A stretch of DNA of 64,000 bases from Bremerella cremea (GTDB lineage: Bacteria > Planctomycetota > Planctomycetia > Pirellulales > Pirellulaceae): positions 1,054,001 to 1,118,000 of the forward strand of contig NZ_QPEX01000010.1 of NCBI RefSeq assembly GCF_003335505.1, read 5' to 3'. Both the position numbers and the translations under genes were made by a program. The notes under the pieces were generated by a model. That model was given only the letters and a program-made list of their open reading frames with translations. It made no database searches and was not told the origin of the DNA. Positions 60,647 to 64,000 of this stretch are shown here, piece after piece (the first letter of the stretch is position 1; each line of letters opens with the position of its first letter).

Positions 60647-60693
60647 TCCGGGTAAGTTGCTTTATTTAGCAATCCTGCGAACCATCGCGCATG

Positions 60694-60730
60694 AAAAAAG
60701 GCTACCGACGAAACGTTGGTAGCCTTTTTT
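60694..60730. terminator. Bidirectional intrinsic terminator
   Basis: GGCTACC / GGTAGCC is flanked by six A and six T with an 11-base loop. It separates the plus-strand permease gene from the minus-strand dehydrogenase gene and can act on both. Confidence 0.93.
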
Positions 60731-60757
60731 ATTGTCTGAATCGCCAGCCAAGATTTG

Positions 60758-61852
60758 CTAAGCGGCTTTCTTCGGTCGAGCCGAACGCTTCGGTTCAGGC
60801 TTCTTGATTTCGGGTCGCATGGTCGGACCAACCAAGTTGAACTTGCCACCATCCCAGCAGTGGGCATGCACAGCGTCACTCACCTTTAAAGCAACCGCCA
60901 ATGCCTCGCGGGCAGCTTGCCCGGTCACCGTAGGAGTTAGCCCACGCTGGATGCAATCTGCAAACTCGCACAGTTCGGCTTCAATGGCGTTACCTGGGGC
61001 AACTTCTGTTTCCTGACATGGCAACACCGTCGAAAACAAGTGATCCCGTACGTGCGACTTTCCTTCTGCCGAAAGTCCATGCACCTCGGAAACCCCAGCC
61101 TTAACGATCTCGTCAGCAACGATCGACTTGACCATCCGCGTAGTAAAGTCAACTCCCACGAAACCGGCGTCGCTAAAGACTTCCATGTGCCGCGAGGGAC
61201 TGAAGCTGGCTCGGGAAGCAGTCAAGTTCGCGACACATCCGTTGGCGAACGTCAAACGCGTTTCAACAATATCTTCATGCGGCCCGAAAACCGTTAGCCC
61301 GGTCGCTTTCACATCCACCACCGGGCTGCGAACCATACTCAGCACCAGGTCGATATCGTGAATCATCAAGTCGAGCGTTACACCCACGTCGATCGAGCGA
61401 AATGTGTAGCCACTCGTACGAGCAGCTTGAATGAATCGCGGGGCGACAATCTTCTTCGTCGCTTCGCGGAACGCAGGATTAAAGCGTTCGACATGGCCAA
61501 CCTGAAGCACACAGCGATGGTGCTCAGCCAAATCGATCAACTCGTCCGCGTCCTCGGTCGTCAGCGTGATCGGCTTCTCGATTAGAACATGCTTGCCCTG
61601 CCCTAACAGAGGGGCAGCGACATCTTTGTGATAAAGGGTTGGGGTGGCAATGATCGCCGCATCGATCTTGGAAGCGATCTGACCGACGTCGTCGTACCCC
61701 TTGATTTTATGCTCTTTACAGAACGCATCACGGGCCTGCTTCGCGGGATCAACGACCCCCACAAGCTTGAAGGCCGAAATTGCCTTGGCCAGGCGGGCAT
61801 GAATCTTTCCTAGATGGCCCGTCCCGATGACCGCGAGTCGTACCTGACGCAT
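60758..61852 (-). CDS. Gfo/Idh/MocA-family dehydrogenase, candidate GnnA-like
   Basis: 364 residues. Rossmann motif VRLAVIGTGHLGKIHARLA near residues 4-22, IIATPTLYHKD, and GKHVLIEKPIT with the catalytic Lys of the EKP motif near residue 97; VGHVERFNPAF follows. The C-terminal domain is a beta-sheet, and the end is a basic tail (PEIKKPEPKRSARPKKAA). The start is 58 bases after the lpxC stop. In other bacteria a Gfo/Idh member beside lpx genes (GnnA) oxidises the 3-OH of UDP-GlcNAc for lipid A with amide-linked acyl chains. That identity is suggested by context only; a GnnB aminotransferase gene is not in view. Confidence 0.85.
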   Translation of the reverse strand: MRQVRLAVIGTGHLGKIHARLAKAISAFKLVGVVDPAKQARDAFCKEHKIKGYDDVGQIASKIDAAIIATPTLYHKDVAAPLLGQGKHVLIEKPITLTTEDADELIDLAEHHRCVLQVGHVERFNPAFREATKKIVAPRFIQAARTSGYTFRSIDVGVTLDLMIHDIDLVLSMVRSPVVDVKATGLTVFGPHEDIVETRLTFANGCVANLTASRASFSPSRHMEVFSDAGFVGVDFTTRMVKSIVADEIVKAGVSEVHGLSAEGKSHVRDHLFSTVLPCQETEVAPGNAIEAELCEFADCIQRGLTPTVTGQAAREALAVALKVSDAVHAHCWDGGKFNLVGPTMRPEIKKPEPKRSARPKKAA

Positions 61853-61909
61853 TGCCTACTTCCTCTGAAATGGGTCGCACGGCGCAACGAAGCGTATGGA
61901 TTGGGAGAA

Positions 61910-62815
61910 TCAAGCGGTCCGCCGTGACAAATAGGCTACCTGATTCTCTTTAAGAAGCTGTTTAACCAACTCAGCGTTCAAACGATGACCGCTGCGGTTG
62001 GCGATCACGGTACCTTGTATATCACATCCGGCCAACGCCAGATCTCCTACTAAATCGAGCACCTTATGCCGCACGCATTCGTCCTCGAATCGCAGCTCGT
62101 TGTCGATCGGACCTTCCGGCCCGAAGACCAGAAGCTCGCTATAGTCGACATGCGTTCCTAAGCCTTGCGAACGCAACCACTCGGCCTCTTGCAGCAACAA
62201 GAAAGTACGAGCAGGGGCCAATTCGGCGGTGAAGTATTCTGGATTCAACTTAGCTTCCAGAGTCTCGCGTCCGATCATCCCCTCGGTACCGAAGTCGAGG
62301 CGATACTTAAACTTCAATCGTTTCGATCCATTAGGACGTGCTTCAACCCAGCACTCGTCATCTCCGACGCGAACGACTTCGGAAATAGTCAGCACTGGCC
62401 GCGTGATCGATTGCGGCTCGATTCCGGCAGCAAGAATTTGTTCGACGTAATCCTTGGCCGACCCGTCCAAGCCGGGCATTTCTGCCGAGTTGACATGGAC
62501 ATAGCAATTATCGACCTGCAATCCAGCCAAAGCGGCAAGTATATGCTCGACCATCTCGACAGTTGCCCCTTGATGCACGAGATTCGTACGTCGCGGAACT
62601 TCAATGCGATAGTCAACCAAAGCCGGGATCTGAGGAGCTCCGTCCATATCTTCGCGAACGAAGATTACCCCGGTATCTTCTGGCGCTGGCAAGAAGCGAA
62701 CGGTCACTTCTTTCCCGCTCCAATAACCGCGACCTGAAACCGTTGCGGTAGATTTGAGAGTTTGTTGAAGTCGTGCGATCGGTTCGCCGGTCTGGGCGAT
62801 GGATGCTGAATTCAT
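61910..62815 (-). CDS. lpxC: UDP-3-O-acyl-N-acetylglucosamine deacetylase LpxC
   Basis: 301 residues from ATG at 62815 (an in-frame TTG lies at 62866). Zinc ligands and catalytic residues are visible: His in MVEHILAALAGL, then EDECVRHKVLDLVGDLALAG with the second His and Asp, and NRSGHRLNAELVK with the late His. It is the monofunctional form, not fused to FabZ. LpxC removes acetyl from the lipid A precursor, the committed step. Flanked by ompH/skp and a Gfo/Idh gene on the same strand. Confidence 0.95.
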   Translation of the reverse strand: MNSASIAQTGEPIARLQQTLKSTATVSGRGYWSGKEVTVRFLPAPEDTGVIFVREDMDGAPQIPALVDYRIEVPRRTNLVHQGATVEMVEHILAALAGLQVDNCYVHVNSAEMPGLDGSAKDYVEQILAAGIEPQSITRPVLTISEVVRVGDDECWVEARPNGSKRLKFKYRLDFGTEGMIGRETLEAKLNPEYFTAELAPARTFLLLQEAEWLRSQGLGTHVDYSELLVFGPEGPIDNELRFEDECVRHKVLDLVGDLALAGCDIQGTVIANRSGHRLNAELVKQLLKENQVAYLSRRTA

Positions 62816-62864
62816 AGAGGGAGTATCTAAGCCAATATTGATCGTAGTGATTCTCTCGAACGGC

Positions 62865-62897
62865 AAAAGGCGAGACCAACCGAACGGCCTCGCCTTT
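62865..62897 (-). terminator. Hairpin between ompH and lpxC
   Basis: On the minus strand AAAGGCGAG pairs with CTCGCCTTTT around a 14-base loop, with a four-base T-run. It may end the ompH transcript partly before lpxC, so some readthrough is possible. Confidence 0.6.
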
Positions 62898-62931
62898 GCT
62901 TCATAGCTGAAATGACGCTTGCGAGTTCCGA

Positions 62932-63549
62932 TTAACGGCCCACAGGCACATGGCTGGCAGGGCCCATTGCGTTTTGCGGCACGCCGTTGTTCAGGATTCG
63001 CAGGATATCGTAGGTGATATCGATCTGGTTCTGATAGATAACCGGACGATTGACGCCTTCCAAAACCGATTGACGGTTGGTCGGGTCAATGTCGTTGCTG
63101 TTGTAACGCAAGACCAGCGTGATGTTGTGACGCTGAGCAAAGGTCGCAACGGTCTGGGTTACCTGATTGTAGGTGTTGTAGTAAACGCGGGCTTCTTTTT
63201 CCATGAAGTCCTTCTTCTGCATGCCCACTTTCACTTGCAGGCCAGCTTGAAGCTGGGCCAGCTTTTCTTCCAGGGCCTTGAATTCAGGAGTCCCGGCTTT
63301 ATAGCCTTGCAACTCATCAACCATGGTCTTCATGCTATCGCGTTCTTTGGTCAAAGCCGCTTCAGCCGCGTCCACAGAAGCCTTCAAGTCGTCCATTTGC
63401 TTTTTGAACAACGCATGGTTCTTGAAGATGACCGGAATGTCGATCACGGCGATGTTTCCACTACCTGCGTTCTGGGCCCAGGCAGGCGTGGCTTGACAGA
63501 AAGCGGCCAACGCGACCGCGACACAGAAACAAGAGAAAAATCGCTTCAC
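62932..63549 (-). CDS. OmpH/Skp-like periplasmic chaperone
   Basis: 205 residues. GTG at 63549 is preferred over GTG at 63558 because AAGGAG lies eight bases before it and touches the other. Signal peptide KRFFSCFCVAVALAAFCQA cut near AWAQ. NIAVIDIPVIFKNHALFKKQM starts the Skp-like strand; a coiled coil follows (about residues 45-135). Skp chaperones guide unfolded outer-membrane proteins. It sits before lpxC as in other Gram-negative envelope loci; the previous gene encodes a PDZ protein. A trimer is the usual form. Confidence 0.88.
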   Translation of the reverse strand: MKRFFSCFCVAVALAAFCQATPAWAQNAGSGNIAVIDIPVIFKNHALFKKQMDDLKASVDAAEAALTKERDSMKTMVDELQGYKAGTPEFKALEEKLAQLQAGLQVKVGMQKKDFMEKEARVYYNTYNQVTQTVATFAQRHNITLVLRYNSNDIDPTNRQSVLEGVNRPVIYQNQIDITYDILRILNNGVPQNAMGPASHVPVGR

Positions 63550-63889
63550 TTTCAGCACTCCTTGCTGGACAAATATGGGTCTTCCTGACCTTCACGCGAA
63601 CAGCCCATGGCGGGTGGCTGCCACGGAACAAATACCGAATACGATTTTCACCGAGTGTTCGGGAAAGTCGCGACATTCTGCCGGGTTGTCGTATTCTCGT
63701 AAAGTGCAATTTGCATAAATTTTTATGATGGCACTTTTTATTCGACAGATCCCCACGATGGCGTACTACGCCCTATCGGCAAATAGTGTTCTCTCGCCCC
63801 GTGCAAAAACACCCTTTCAGGCGATTCATGCTTTATTTCACGATAGGAGCGCCTATCGACACTTACCCAAACTACCCGGTAAAGCTGTC
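63550..63889. other. Intergenic region upstream of ompH
   Basis: 340 bases without a gene. A palindrome CGATAGG-AGCG-CCTATCG is at 63841-63858, just after the PDZ gene's stop on the minus strand; without a T-run it is a weak terminator candidate. The ompH promoter should be here but no clear hexamers are seen. Confidence 0.4.
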
Positions 63890-64000
63890 TTAACGAGGTG
63901 GTGCCAGCGTGACGGTTAGTTTTACTTCTTTGCCGTCGCGCAGAACCGTGACTTCTACTTTGTCGCCTCCCTTGAACTTTCGCAATGCTGCGTCAAAGTC
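63890..64000 (-). CDS. C-terminal end of a PDZ-domain protein (start outside window)
   Basis: The last 36 codons of a minus-strand gene read DFDAALRKFKGGDKVEVTVL and then RDGKEVKLTVTLAPPR before TAA. This is the final part of a PDZ domain, where G-D-K-V precedes the strand VTVLRDGKE. DegP/HtrA-type proteases end with such domains, often next to ompH, but a non-protease PDZ protein is equally possible. Only this tail is in the window; the upstream part is not visible. Confidence 0.7.
   Translation of the reverse strand, partial: DFDAALRKFKGGDKVEVTVLRDGKEVKLTVTLAPPR

Overview
The window is chromosomal DNA from a planctomycete, most likely of the Pirellulales/Blastopirellula group. Pointers are the clusters of prepilin-like proteins with very large partners, a Cys-type sulfatase, a Ser/Thr kinase fused through one membrane helix to a large C-terminal domain, CHAT-like and 'planctomycete cytochrome'-like secreted proteins, many small lipoproteins, and a Gram-negative outer-membrane locus (OmpH/Skp, LpxC). 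This placement is inferred from gene content; no rRNA is present. One tRNA (Val, UAC) is seen, and no CRISPR array, IS element or prophage.

Layout. 1-9448: four plus-strand genes for type II secretion/type IV-like pseudopilins, the first cut by the window edge and the last a 1925-residue GspK-like protein. 9670-10761: YchF GTPase. 10943-15671 (minus): MoxR ATPase, DUF58 protein and TgpA-like transglutaminase, a tight operon. 16202-17308: CelD/BcsL-like acyltransferase. 17328-20327 (minus): TPR + CHAT-like secreted protein that lacks the CHAT cysteine. 20699-24735: small lipoproteins, an alpha/beta-hydrolase-like secreted protein, and two tandem secreted transglutaminase-fold proteins, the first of which has lost its catalytic residues. 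24794-27432 (minus): two thioredoxin-fold exported proteins. 27718-28757: HTH + PIN toxin-antitoxin-like pair behind a 9-bp tandem repeat. 28754-31817 (minus): MBL/beta-CASP nuclease, LOG-family and SDR genes joined by ATGA overlaps.

31978-35549: a nucleotidyltransferase-like protein resembling an archaeal family, and a PlsC-ACP-acyl-ligase fusion. 35998-39824: hydroxyproline epimerase, D-amino-acid oxidase-type flavoprotein, sulfatase. 39825-43138 (minus): MutS, secreted cupin. 43421-43829 (minus): small acidic protein and tRNA-Val. 44059-46027: polytopic membrane protein, aldose-1-epimerase-like protein. 46118-50308 (minus): small c-type cytochrome-like protein, then a dipeptide ABC importer without ATPase genes. 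50405-56735 (minus): sensor-type Ser/Thr kinase, RsgA, FtsH. 56915-60646: Nudix hydrolase overlapping a convergent CX4CH protein, acylphosphatase, ABC-2 permease. 60758-64000 (minus): PDZ-protein end, OmpH/Skp, LpxC and a Gfo/Idh/MocA dehydrogenase, an envelope-biogenesis locus.

Cross-cutting signals. Three intergenic copies of a roughly 40-bp hairpin element (10847, 25368, 53307) show base changes that preserve pairing. Several convergent gene pairs touch or overlap (28754-28757, 39824/39825, 57330-57379). Intrinsic terminators with A- and T-tracts lie at 9546, 22498, 25497, 46057 and 60694.
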